The translations under genes and the position numbers were made by a program. A stretch of DNA of 23,047 nt from a virus. The notes under the pieces were generated by a model. That model was not told where the DNA came from. It searched no databases and saw only the letters and a program-made list of their open reading frames with translations. How positions within the stretch are numbered: the first letter of the stretch is position 1; every line of letters begins with the position of its first letter. The stretch is from the IMG/VR virus record IMGVR_UViG_3300043667_000001, positions 1 to 23,047 of that record; one strand, 5' to 3'. Shown piece by piece: positions 14,037 through 22,172 of the stretch.

Positions 14037-15455
14037 ATGCCAATTGCTAGAGCGGAGCAGATCCGCACCCGCCAGGCCGCCATTCGTAGCGACCTGGACA
14101 CCTTGGAGGCCCTTGAGGACCCCCAAGAGGAAGACCATGTGCGTTCCGACGCTCTGCTGCAGGAGTGGGACGAGCTCGTGATGGAGTTGACCCCGCTCGC
14201 TGAGCGGGAGCAGCGGATCGCCGCTGTCCGTGCTGCGATGACCGAGGAAGCCAACCGTGAACGATCGGTTGTGGAGCCGGTAGGCGACCCGAACGTGTTC
14301 GTCCGCGGCAAGCGTGACCCATTCGCCGACCTGGAGTCGGTCCGCTCGGGCATGGCGGTGCCTTCCGACATCCGTGCCCGCGCCGTCAGCGCGATCGAGC
14401 AGTTCGCGGAGCGCTCTGACAAGTGGAGCATGGAACCCGACGCCGCGGAGAACGCGACGAAGATGGTGCAGAAGTCCGGTCATCAGTTCGGCACCGCTGT
14501 GGCGCGGCAGATGCTGGTTACCGGCTCCCCGGAGTATCTGGCTGCGTTCGACCAGTACCTGTCCGACCCAGGCGGCTTCTCCACCCGTGCGGCGCTGTCG
14601 CTGACCCCGGCGAACGGTGGCTACCTGGTGCCGTTCACTCTGGACCCGACGATCATCTTGACCAACGCCGGCAGCGCGAACCCGTACCGGCAGTTCGCGA
14701 ACGTCAAGACGACCACGACCAACGACTGGAACGGTGTCACGTCGGCCGGTGTGACTGCGGAGTGGACCGCTGAGAACATTGAGGCGGCGGACGCCTCGCC
14801 GACTGTCGGCCAGCTGAAGATCACCCCGCAGAAGGCTGACGCCTACCTGTTCGGCTCGTTCGAGGTGCTGTCGGACTCCGACTTCGCCGCGCAGCTCCCG
14901 GAGCTGCTGGCGGATGCGAAGGACCGCATCGAGGAGACCGCGTTCGCTGTCGGCACCGGCTCCGGCCAGCCGTACGGCATCATGACCCGAGGCACTTCGC
15001 AGAACCGGGCCGGCACTGCTGCGGCCGGTCCTGTCGCGCAGGATGTGTACTCGTTGCAGGCTGCGCTTCCGGCCCGTTTCCGTGGCCCGCGGTCACGGAA
15101 CATCTGGGTGGGCAACCTGAACGTCATCAACTCCTTGCGCAACGTCCCCGCGTTCACCGGTGCGACCACGTCGATCGTCAACGACGACACTGACCCGCCC
15201 CGTCTGCTGGGCAAGCCGTTCCTCGAGTCGACGTCAGTGCTGGGCACCTACACGACTGGCAACAGGGTGCTGGCCTATCTTGACGCGAACCAGTACTACA
15301 TCGTGGATCGGGTCGGCATGTCGGTCATCTACGATCCGATCGTGCTCGGCGCGAACCGCCGTCCGACCGGCTCGGGCGCCTGGTACGCCTTCTGGCGCGT
15401 CGGTGCCGATGTGGCTACAGCCACTGCCGTCCGTGTCTTCGCGACCCTCACCTGA
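14037..15455 (+). CDS. Major capsid protein, HK97 fold
   Basis: The 472-residue product begins with a helical, charged delta-type scaffold segment of about 115 residues (MPIARAEQIRTRQAAIRSDL onward), expected to be removed by the upstream protease. The mature part has HK97-fold signatures: GYLVPFTLDPTI, the EWTAENIEAADASPTVGQLK spine strand, KADAYLFGSFEVLSDSDF, then the E-loop/A-domain region to VRVFATLT. GGAG lies 6 bases before the ATG. The gene order terminase, portal, protease, capsid confirms it. No sign of damage. Confidence 0.92.
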   Translation: MPIARAEQIRTRQAAIRSDLDTLEALEDPQEEDHVRSDALLQEWDELVMELTPLAEREQRIAAVRAAMTEEANRERSVVEPVGDPNVFVRGKRDPFADLESVRSGMAVPSDIRARAVSAIEQFAERSDKWSMEPDAAENATKMVQKSGHQFGTAVARQMLVTGSPEYLAAFDQYLSDPGGFSTRAALSLTPANGGYLVPFTLDPTIILTNAGSANPYRQFANVKTTTTNDWNGVTSAGVTAEWTAENIEAADASPTVGQLKITPQKADAYLFGSFEVLSDSDFAAQLPELLADAKDRIEETAFAVGTGSGQPYGIMTRGTSQNRAGTAAAGPVAQDVYSLQAALPARFRGPRSRNIWVGNLNVINSLRNVPAFTGATTSIVNDDTDPPRLLGKPFLESTSVLGTYTTGNRVLAYLDANQYYIVDRVGMSVIYDPIVLGANRRPTGSGAWYAFWRVGADVATATAVRVFATLT

Positions 15456-15484
15456 GCCAGAACGCTCAAAAGGAGAAATGAATC

Positions 15485-16036
15485 ATGGTTGACAAGACGG
15501 AGGCTTCGAAGACGGAGCCTCAGAAGGACCAGGGAGCCAGCAAGGTTCCGAGTGGTGACGCAGTCGGTTCGCCGCCTGCGCAGGCCGAGAAGCCGGCGCC
15601 GACCGCATCGGCTGATCCGTTCTCGCTGAAGGCCAGCGAGGCCATCGACCCGCGCACCGGTGAGGACTTCAAGCCGGCTGTGCCTCAAGGCGGCGTGGCC
15701 GGGTTCGATGTGCTCGAGGGAACGGTCGGAGCCGTGCCCTCGGTGAATCCGGACCGGATTCCGGCGGACGTGACGCATGGCGTGTCGCCGGATGCGGGCG
15801 GCAACAAGCTGCTCGCTGCGGCTCAGGCGGCAGCGCCGAGCCTGACCCAGGAGTTCGTCGACACCTACAAGCTGTCCGATGAGGTGCTGGGGGCGATCGC
15901 GCGCCGCGAGATTCCCCCGCCGCCCACCAACGGGCCGCTGCGGACGTCGGATCTGTATCTGACGCCGGGTGGTTGGCAGTCGGTGCCTCCGGGTCAGAAC
16001 CCGGAGGATGTCGGGAAGAACGCCATCTCCCGGTAG
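15485..16036 (+). CDS. Pro/Ala-rich protein after capsid gene, unknown, 183 aa
   Basis: AGGAG at 15471-15475 serves the ATG at 15485; an earlier ATG at 15478 ends after four codons. The 183-residue product has a disordered-looking first half rich in Lys, Ala, Pro and Ser. A more ordered C-terminal part follows (FVDTYKLSDEVLGAIARREI), then PPPPTNGPLRTSDLYLTPGG. The C-terminal part recalls a small conserved protein found after the capsid gene in actinophages, possibly capsid-associated. A strong hairpin follows, ending the head operon. It could be a head accessory or a linker to the virion; not known. Confidence 0.7.
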   Translation: MVDKTEASKTEPQKDQGASKVPSGDAVGSPPAQAEKPAPTASADPFSLKASEAIDPRTGEDFKPAVPQGGVAGFDVLEGTVGAVPSVNPDRIPADVTHGVSPDAGGNKLLAAAQAAAPSLTQEFVDTYKLSDEVLGAIARREIPPPPTNGPLRTSDLYLTPGGWQSVPPGQNPEDVGKNAISR

Positions 16037-16047
16037 CGTTTTTCGCA

Positions 16048-16080
16048 GAGAGGCCCCGGGGTCGACCCCCCGGGGCTCTC
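16048..16080 (+). terminator. Strong GC hairpin ending the head gene block
   Basis: GAGAGGCCCCGGGG (16048-16061) pairs with CCCCGGGGCTCTC (16068-16080), with one unpaired G and a short loop. It is very stable but is followed by CTCA and a C-run rather than a T-run, so termination efficiency is uncertain. Confidence 0.65.
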
Positions 16081-16084
16081 CTCA

Positions 16085-16094
16085 CCCCCCCCCC
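16085..16094. repeat. C10 homopolymer before the peroxidase ribosome site
   Basis: Ten consecutive C lie between the hairpin and the AAGGAGGG ribosome site. Such runs slip during replication and sequencing, so length here may vary or be misread. Confidence 0.8.
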
Positions 16095-16111
16095 AAGGAG
16101 GGCCGCGCATC

Positions 16112-16162
16112 ATGAGATGGGCCACCGTTGTCGCCACCGCGTTTGTGGCGCTGCGGCGGTGA
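16112..16162 (+). CDS. 16-codon signal-peptide-like leader coupled to peroxidase
   Basis: AAGGAGGG (16095-16102) is well placed for the ATG at 16112, which encodes MRWATVVATAFVALRR and then a stop. The peptide has an N-terminal Arg and a hydrophobic core, like the start of an export signal. Its TGA (16160-16162) overlaps the GTG (16159) that opens the peroxidase frame. It could be a translational-coupling leader, or a signal peptide separated from the peroxidase by a frameshift or sequence error. Confidence 0.4.
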   Translation: MRWATVVATAFVALRR

Positions 16163-17463
16163 AGGATCCGTTCATCCGAACCTTCCCCAACCTGCCCGGG
16201 TTCACCCAGCCCACCCAGCAGCAGATCGCGGACCTGGCACAAACCCAGCTGGACCCGAACGCCGACGCGCAGAACAACGTCGGGGTGAACTCCGGGTTCA
16301 CTTACTTCGGGCAGTTCCTGGATCATGACTTGACCCGGGACCTGTCCGGCCCGCCGACCGACTTCGTCGACCCGACCACCCTGACCAACGTGCGGACGTT
16401 CAGCTTCGACCTTGACTCGGTGTACGGCGACGGACCGGCCGGGTCCCCGCAGCTGTATGAGGCGGACGGGAAGCGGCTGCGGTTGCAGGAGTCCAACCTG
16501 AACGGGGTCCGTGACCTGCCCCGCAACCCTGACGGCTCCGCGATCCTGGTGGAGCCGCGCAACGATGAGAACCAGGTCATCTCCCAGATCCACGTGGCGT
16601 TCCTGAAGGCGCATAATCGGCTGGTCGATTCCGGCCTGTCGTTCACCGACGCCCGTGCCACCCTGCGGGCGCACTACCGGCTGGCGATCTTCGACGACTT
16701 CGTGCCGCACACCCTGACCGCCGTGGATCCGGGGCTGGTGAAGAAGTTGGAGCCGAGGAAGACCGGCACCCCGGTCGAGTTCTCGGTTGCGGCGTACCGG
16801 TTCGGGCACACCCAGGTCAGGTTGGCGTACCGGCTGAACGGCGACAACGCCGACGGGAACGCCGCGAACGGTACTTGTGACAACTTGCAGGTGTTCAGCC
16901 TGACCGCTCCGGCAGCGTCGCTGATGGGTGGCCGGCCGTTGCAGGCTGGCCGGCAGATCGACTGGGGCATGTTCTTTGAGGACTTCGACCAGCCTACGGG
17001 TTGCGCCGGTGTGCAGCCGCGCAACATCTCCCGTCAGATCGATCCGCTGATTTCGGCGTCGCTGTTCCGGTTGCCGATCCCCGGTGCGGAGGCGACCGGG
17101 TCGAACGTGTTGGCGTTCCGCAACATGTCCCGGGCCCATTTCTACCGGCTGCCGTCTCTGCAGTCGGTGCAGAAGGATCTGGGTCTGCCGGTGATCACCC
17201 CCGAGCAGTTGAACCTGAGCCCCGGCTTCGAAACGGGCACGCCCCTCTGGTACGGGGTGCTCGCCGAGTCGCAGCGGACCGAGGGCGGCGCACGGCTGGG
17301 TCCGACTGGCTCGGTGATCGTGAAGGCCGGGTTCGACACCGCCCGGACCAACGCGGTCAAGGCGGAGACCGGCAACCCCGGCACCGTGCCTAACGCGACC
17401 ATCACCGGCCCCGATGGGGTCATGACGGTCAGCGACCTGTTCAGATTCGCCGGCGTGGCCTGA
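16159..17463 (+). CDS. Animal-type haem peroxidase in phage structural module
   Basis: The frame from GTG 16159 gives 434 residues of the peroxidase-cyclooxygenase (animal haem peroxidase) superfamily, which uses haem and hydrogen peroxide to oxidise halides or organic substrates. Visible landmarks: GFTYFGQFLDHDLTRD (46-61) with distal His56 and calcium/haem-side Asp57; FSFDLDSVYGDG (81-92); EPRNDENQ with the probable catalytic Arg134; the helix ISQIHVAFLKAHNRLVDSG; and AAYRFGHTQVRLAY with proximal His217. The C-terminal domain ends FRFAGVA after a complete-looking fold, with no internal stop. The start is uncertain: ATG 16117 lies in the same frame but gives an implausible Cys/His/Arg N-terminus. 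Placement among virion genes suggests a virion-associated or lysis-time enzyme. Confidence 0.88.
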   Translation: MKDPFIRTFPNLPGFTQPTQQQIADLAQTQLDPNADAQNNVGVNSGFTYFGQFLDHDLTRDLSGPPTDFVDPTTLTNVRTFSFDLDSVYGDGPAGSPQLYEADGKRLRLQESNLNGVRDLPRNPDGSAILVEPRNDENQVISQIHVAFLKAHNRLVDSGLSFTDARATLRAHYRLAIFDDFVPHTLTAVDPGLVKKLEPRKTGTPVEFSVAAYRFGHTQVRLAYRLNGDNADGNAANGTCDNLQVFSLTAPAASLMGGRPLQAGRQIDWGMFFEDFDQPTGCAGVQPRNISRQIDPLISASLFRLPIPGAEATGSNVLAFRNMSRAHFYRLPSLQSVQKDLGLPVITPEQLNLSPGFETGTPLWYGVLAESQRTEGGARLGPTGSVIVKAGFDTARTNAVKAETGNPGTVPNATITGPDGVMTVSDLFRFAGVA

Positions 17464-17521
17464 CCGGGTCGACAAGCCGTAGCACCCCCCCAATCTGACC
17501 CTGCGCTTTAGAGGAGCCCCC

Positions 17522-18130
17522 GTGCCGCAGAACGACCTGGAAATCCCCGACGTCGAGGATTCCGAAGACATCGAAGTGGCGCAGGACGATCCGGCGCAGC
17601 CTGAGCAGCGGGCCGGGGAGCCGTCGTTCCACGGCTCGGTACTTATCCAGGTCGTCGGCGAGGACGGCGGGGTCAAGGATGAGCGCAAGATCGGGAACTT
17701 GATTACGACGGCTGGCGACGAGTACTACGCGAAACGCGGTGCGGCCGGTGTGCTCCCGGCGGCACCGGCGGATGTCACCAAGGTGACCGGGATGAAGCTG
17801 GGCACTGGCACCACCGCAGCCGCGAAGAGCGGCGCGGGTGCGCTGCTGGTGACTTACGAGCCGGCGTCGAACAACCTGTTCGATGCCTCGTTCCCGGTAC
17901 TGGTGGACCTGACGGGGGACACCGGCTGGCAGATCCAGTACAAAACGACGTGGGCTGCCGCGGACGTCACCGAGGTTGCGCTCACCGAGGCCGTCATCGT
18001 CAACGACGCCGCGGCCGATGCTACGAGCACGGCGCCGAATACGATCTCGCGCGTGGTGTTCACGGCCATTAACAAGACGGCCACAGATTCTTTAGTAATC
18101 ACATGGAATCACACCTTTAACGCGGCCTGA
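17522..18130 (+). CDS. Virion-like beta-rich protein, 202 aa
   Basis: AGAGGAG (17509-17515) lies 6 bases before the GTG start. The 202-residue product has an acidic N-terminal tail (1-35, many Glu/Asp). A beta-rich domain follows: FHGSVLIQVVGEDGGVKDER, NLITTAGDEYYAKR, VTGMKLGTGTTAAAKSG, and paired strands to the end (SRVVFTAINKT, SLVITWNHTF). This layout resembles phage tail or decoration proteins with an LGTG-type motif that sit on the virion surface. The last 40 bases are AT-richer and use a TTA codon, unlike the neighbours. The exact family was not identified. Confidence 0.7.
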   Translation: MPQNDLEIPDVEDSEDIEVAQDDPAQPEQRAGEPSFHGSVLIQVVGEDGGVKDERKIGNLITTAGDEYYAKRGAAGVLPAAPADVTKVTGMKLGTGTTAAAKSGAGALLVTYEPASNNLFDASFPVLVDLTGDTGWQIQYKTTWAAADVTEVALTEAVIVNDAAADATSTAPNTISRVVFTAINKTATDSLVITWNHTFNAA

Positions 18131-18198
18131 CCTGATTCTGCGGCCGCATTGTCGCGGCGCTTCCTGTCCTGTCGACCCGTTCACGTTCAGGAGTTCCC

Positions 18199-20334
18199 GT
18201 GACGCTGTCCGCTGACAACATCGTCCAGTTCGACGAGGGTTCGGTCGCGGCGACGGCTGCAGTGGTGGCGTCGCTACCGGCGGGCACGACTGCCGGTAAC
18301 ACGGTGATCGTGTTCCTTGGGGCGCATGCGACTGGCGTCACGGCCCCGTCTGGCTTCGTCGGCGTCCATTCGCTCGGCACCCCTGCCTACTACTACAAGT
18401 CCGCGGTGTCGGCGGCCGAGACGTCGTGGACGTTCACCCAGAACACGGCGCAGGACGCGACCTGGGTGGCGCTGGAACTGTCCAACATCGACATCGATCC
18501 GATGGAGTCGACGCAGACCTCCACGCCGACGTCCACATCGAACGGCGGGACCCGGACCAGCGGGACGACTGTCCCGATCGGCTTGTCCTCGGTGACGTTC
18601 GCGGTGTTCTTGGCGACATCGTCGACGGAGCTGAAGTCGTGGGACTCCTATACGAATGACTTCGTCGAGATCACCGAGTACGACTCGCCGTCTGGCGCCA
18701 ACCGACCTTGTGTAGCGGTGGCGGCCCGGTTCACCGATGGCACGCCGACGCCACTGTCCTGCACGGGGACGTTGACGATCGCGGCGGGCAGCGCAACGGC
18801 GTCGGTGCGCACCATCGTGTTCCGCGAGTTGGGGTCGCCGGTGTCGGCACCGCTGATCAGTCTCACCGGGTTCGAGTTCGGCCACCATGGCGGGCTGGCG
18901 GAGACTACGGTCCACGCGACCGGCGTGAACCAGCCGCTCGGGCCGGGGTCGCTGTCCGCGACGATCGTTCCGGTGGGGACGTGGGGCACCCACTACCAGA
19001 TCGGCGCGTTCGGCCGTAACGGTGACTACGGGATGCGGATCTCGACGTCGGCGGCTACGGCGTACGTCCCGATCGGCCGGCCGGCAGCGAACGTCGGCTC
19101 GTACGGGCAGAACATCCGGGTGATATCCGGGTCGGGTACTCCGACGGTGATGACGTGGGACGTTGCCACCGGCACCGATCTGTTGCTGGTCTATGACGTG
19201 GCGACGGAGATGTTCGGGTTGCGCTGGGACGCCGGGACAGTGGAATGGCAGACCGGGACGACACCGCTGAACACGTGGGCGTGGGTTGAGGTTCGGGTCA
19301 GGACGGTCGATACGGTCCACCGGGCCGACTGGTGGTGCGAGACCGGCACCGGTGACGGGCTGCAGACCTCGCCTGCCTATCTGACGGGTCAGGTGTCGAC
19401 CACCATCACGAAGGTGACGCTGTCAGGGTTGGGTTCGCAGACGGTCACGGCCGACTTCGACGACCTTGTCGCGGCCGGCCATTACGCGGCGTTCCCGCTA
19501 GGCCCGCACAAGGTGGTCCGGCTGGTGCCGGAGGCGACCGGCTCGACTGTATTCGGCACGTCGGCCAACTTCTCCCGGTTCACCGCCAACGGCACCCTGG
19601 CTGCCCTCACCGTCGACACGGTGGGCGCGTTGCTGGATGAGGTGCCACCGACCGTGTCGGCATCGGCGGACGGTGTGGTGCAGACCGCGGTCGCCGCGTC
19701 GGATTACATCGAGATCCCGATGCAGACCTACACATTGGCGCCGAACGAGGTCATTGCCGGGGTTCGGATGATCGCAGCCATGTGGGGCGGCACCGGCACC
19801 GGCACGGGCACGCTGGAGATTTGGGGCTATGACGGGGTGACCGTCGCGTCATTGATGCCCCTGCGGATCTTCGATGCCGGGTCGCCGACCGAGTACTCGG
19901 CGACGGAGCCGCTGTGGATGGCGAGGGCGTGGGGGGCCACCCCGGGCACCCCGTGGACTCCGACCCGGCTGAACGCCGCGTGCATTCGGATGGGCTACTC
20001 GAACGATGCGACCCCGGACATGGGCATGTCGGCGGTTTACCTGGAGGTGGCGACCCGGGAGACGGTCCCGTTCGTCGTGCACCGGCTGACCGATGATGAG
20101 GACCCGGAGGCGGTCGCGGCAGTGGTCACCGAGACTTTGCATCCGTACAACTCGGGGGTTCAGACCTACACCGTCTCCAACAATGACTTGACCCGGACGG
20201 CTGTCTTCAACTATTCGATCGGCGGCACCCCGCAAACCCCTGTGGTGGTGGATCCTGGCGATCCTCCGGTGGATGTCACGGTGGGCGCGGGGGCTTTCGG
20301 CGAGGTGGACTCGACGTCGTTCGGCTGGCAGTAG
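18199..20334 (+). CDS. Large beta-rich virion/fibre-like protein, 711 aa
   Basis: The GTG has CAGGAG about 6 bases upstream. The 711-residue product is rich in Thr, Ser, Gly and Val with few charged residues, typical of phage fibres. It appears multi-domain. The N-terminal domain (1-215) is beta-sandwich-like (VVASLPAGTTAGNTVIVFLG to TASVRTIVFREL). A central domain (220-430) has the concanavalin/LamG-like pattern (GDYGMRISTS, LLLVYDVATEMFGLRW, WVEVRVRTVD). Next is a third beta domain (440-650), and last a C-terminal part with HPYNSGVQTYTVSN and a Pro/Val/Asp-rich end. A lectin-like middle domain would suit sugar binding on the host surface. Inference from composition and pattern. Confidence 0.75.
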   Translation: MTLSADNIVQFDEGSVAATAAVVASLPAGTTAGNTVIVFLGAHATGVTAPSGFVGVHSLGTPAYYYKSAVSAAETSWTFTQNTAQDATWVALELSNIDIDPMESTQTSTPTSTSNGGTRTSGTTVPIGLSSVTFAVFLATSSTELKSWDSYTNDFVEITEYDSPSGANRPCVAVAARFTDGTPTPLSCTGTLTIAAGSATASVRTIVFRELGSPVSAPLISLTGFEFGHHGGLAETTVHATGVNQPLGPGSLSATIVPVGTWGTHYQIGAFGRNGDYGMRISTSAATAYVPIGRPAANVGSYGQNIRVISGSGTPTVMTWDVATGTDLLLVYDVATEMFGLRWDAGTVEWQTGTTPLNTWAWVEVRVRTVDTVHRADWWCETGTGDGLQTSPAYLTGQVSTTITKVTLSGLGSQTVTADFDDLVAAGHYAAFPLGPHKVVRLVPEATGSTVFGTSANFSRFTANGTLAALTVDTVGALLDEVPPTVSASADGVVQTAVAASDYIEIPMQTYTLAPNEVIAGVRMIAAMWGGTGTGTGTLEIWGYDGVTVASLMPLRIFDAGSPTEYSATEPLWMARAWGATPGTPWTPTRLNAACIRMGYSNDATPDMGMSAVYLEVATRETVPFVVHRLTDDEDPEAVAAVVTETLHPYNSGVQTYTVSNNDLTRTAVFNYSIGGTPQTPVVVDPGDPPVDVTVGAGAFGEVDSTSFGWQ

Positions 20335-20338
20335 CACC

Positions 20339-21307
20339 ATGGCCATCGCGGTCGGCGCGGTCGGCGCGGTCGCCTCGGGTACCGGTGACATCACGCCCGG
20401 TCTGCCCGCCGGTTGGGCACCGGGCTGGATCCACGTCCTGGTGGTGGAAACCTCCAACGAGTTGCTGCCGTTCATGTCGGGCTGGCTCAACGTCGGCGCC
20501 GGGTCGATCAGCCTGGCCACCGGCACCGTCACCGCTCTGGTCGTGCGTTGGCGACGGGCCATGGACGGCGACACAGACCCGACCGTGCCGGACTCCGGAG
20601 ACCACCAGATCGCCCGGATCATCGGGTTCACCGGCTGCGCAGCCACCGGCGACCCGTGGAACGTGGCCCTGTTCGCCACCGAGAACATCTCCGACACCAC
20701 GGTCGGCTTCCCGAACCCGTCGACCACCGTCGCGAACACGATGATCGTGCACGTCTTCTCCACCGGGCAGGACACCAACACCGCCCAGTCGTCCGGGGCC
20801 GGGACGAACGCCGGCCTGACCGGGCTGACGAGCCGGATGAACAACTGGACCAACGCCGGTAGCGGCGGCGGGTTCGCCATGATCACCGGTGCCAAAGCCA
20901 GCACCGGCGCCATCGGGGTCACCACGACCACGCTCACCACGGCCAACGTGAAGGCGCTGTTCACCGGCGCGCTGACCCCGGCCGGGACACCGACCGTGCC
21001 TGTCGTCAGCATCGGCGAGGACTCCTGGTGCGTGGTCGGCGGCACCTTCGGCCGGGTCGCGGTGGAGAACGACACCGGCTCGGCGATCACAGCTAGGGAG
21101 TGGAAGGTCATCTCCGGTCCGGCCGATGCCGGGAACGTGGTCGGCACCGAGGTGGCGAACACCTGGGCGCCCTCGGTGACCGGTTCCTACGTGATCCGCT
21201 ACACCGCGACCAACGGGGTCGGTGCGTCGTTCGATGAGCTCAACCTTGAGGTCGGCGGCGCCATCGAGGGCCCACAGAACAGCATCACGAACGTAAGCCG
21301 CCGCTGA
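20339..21307 (+). CDS. Virion/fibre-like protein with C-terminal Ig-like domain, 322 aa
   Basis: The ATG lies five bases after the previous stop with no strong ribosome site, so it is probably coupled. The 322-residue product begins MAIAVGAVGAVASGTGDITP and has a beta-sandwich domain (1-220) including WRRAMDGDTDPTVPDSG, IARIIGFTGCAATGDPWN and GSGGGFAMITGAKAS, a pattern I know from actinophage structural proteins. The C-terminal 90 residues (VVSIGEDSWCVVGGTFGRVA to YVIRYTATNGVG) look like an Ig/PKD-type fold. Such domains on phage virions bind surface sugars or decorate the capsid or tail. The stop overlaps the next ATG. Confidence 0.75.
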   Translation: MAIAVGAVGAVASGTGDITPGLPAGWAPGWIHVLVVETSNELLPFMSGWLNVGAGSISLATGTVTALVVRWRRAMDGDTDPTVPDSGDHQIARIIGFTGCAATGDPWNVALFATENISDTTVGFPNPSTTVANTMIVHVFSTGQDTNTAQSSGAGTNAGLTGLTSRMNNWTNAGSGGGFAMITGAKASTGAIGVTTTTLTTANVKALFTGALTPAGTPTVPVVSIGEDSWCVVGGTFGRVAVENDTGSAITAREWKVISGPADAGNVVGTEVANTWAPSVTGSYVIRYTATNGVGASFDELNLEVGGAIEGPQNSITNVSRR

Positions 21308-22008
21308 TGGTCCTCTCGCTGACCGTCTTCGAGGCGGACTGGACCAGCACAACCGACCCGAAGACGGTTGTCGCCACCGGCGCCTTAACGGGTGACTGGC
21401 TGTTCGTCATCGCCGGTTCCGCCCATACCGGCGGCGCGCAGGTCACCGCGGCTGCCACCTCCACCACCGTCGGTTCCACCGGCTCGTGGACCGAGCCGCA
21501 GGAGAATCTCAACTCCCCGACCAATGAGCCGTGGATCACATCTGCCGTGGCGCAGGTCACCGGAAACGGTGATGTGACTGTGCAGGTCGACCCGGTCAAG
21601 GCCGCTACCACGATGTGGGGTTTCGTGGTGATTCAGGCGCGCGGCTCGGATGGGCTGGGCACCTCGGGGGTGGTTGACGCATCGACGACGCAGGTCATTA
21701 GCTTGACTGTCGCTGACGGCTCCGCAGTGCTTTACGCCGCGTTCGACTGGGACGTCACCAACGGCACCGGCTGGACCCCGACCGCCGACGTGACCCAGGT
21801 CGAGCGGTCCCAGCCGGGCGCCAACTACGCCGTGGACGTGGCCTACTGGGTCAATCAGGCGGCCGGCACCCGGAACTACGGCACGACCGGCGCTACCGGG
21901 ACTCTCCGCAAATCGGTGGCCCTGGAGATCCTGGCGACCCCGACCGTGCAGGCGGAGGGATCGAAGAACAGCGACGGGATGCACCTGATGGGCAAGTCGT
22001 ACTACTGA
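21307..22008 (+). CDS. Beta-rich virion-like protein, 233 aa
   Basis: The ATG overlaps the previous stop by one base. The 233-residue product is a single beta-sandwich-like domain: FEADWTSTTDPKTVVATGAL, DWLFVIAGSAHTGG, WGFVVIQARGSDGLGTSG and RKSVALEILATPT, then a polar tail. Its strand pattern resembles the first domains of the two preceding proteins, so the three may be divergent copies of one virion fold. No enzymatic motif. Likely part of the same fibre or decoration complex. Confidence 0.7.
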   Translation: MVLSLTVFEADWTSTTDPKTVVATGALTGDWLFVIAGSAHTGGAQVTAAATSTTVGSTGSWTEPQENLNSPTNEPWITSAVAQVTGNGDVTVQVDPVKAATTMWGFVVIQARGSDGLGTSGVVDASTTQVISLTVADGSAVLYAAFDWDVTNGTGWTPTADVTQVERSQPGANYAVDVAYWVNQAAGTRNYGTTGATGTLRKSVALEILATPTVQAEGSKNSDGMHLMGKSYY

Positions 22009-22029
22009 TGAGAAAGTGCGGGTGAGATC

Positions 22030-22172
22030 ATGACCTCCGGCATGCGGCGCACCTTCCTGGCTCTATTGCGTGGGTCCGGGTCAATGCGGATCAGGTACCG
22101 CCCTACACCACTGAAAATGTGACTGTGACCCTAACTATTACGTGCGTGGTCGGCGGAGGGGCAAATGCCTGA
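22030..22172 (+). pseudogene. Possible frameshifted small virion gene
   Basis: ATG 22030, after a GGGTGAGA-type site, opens a frame reading MTSGMRRTFLALLRG and stopping at 22120-22122. In another frame the same stretch reads SIAWVRVNADQVPPYTTENV then TVTLTITCVVGGGANA, ending at 22170-22172. That is credible beta-strand protein and it overlaps the next ATG, yet it has no usable start of its own. A single-base shift near 22055-22062 would join the two into about 46 residues. It may be a decayed gene, a programmed shift or a sequence error. Confidence 0.4.

Noticed and set aside
14037-17463. Capsid plus peroxidase as an encapsulin nanocompartment
   Set aside because: Terminase, portal and prohead protease directly precede the capsid gene and the capsid has a delta-type scaffold segment, so this is a DNA-packaging phage. 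The peroxidase is also not of the DyP family.
15994-17688. Long minus-strand open frame of 564 codons opposite the peroxidase
   Set aside because: The plus strand encodes a clear catalytic family in the same place. The minus frame is Arg/Gly/Pro-rich without motifs, typical of the shadow of GC-rich genes.
19849-21352. Long minus-strand open frames opposite the fibre-like genes
   Set aside because: Low-complexity Val/Pro/Ala or Arg-rich translations with no ribosome site and no family pattern; the plus-strand genes are tightly packed.
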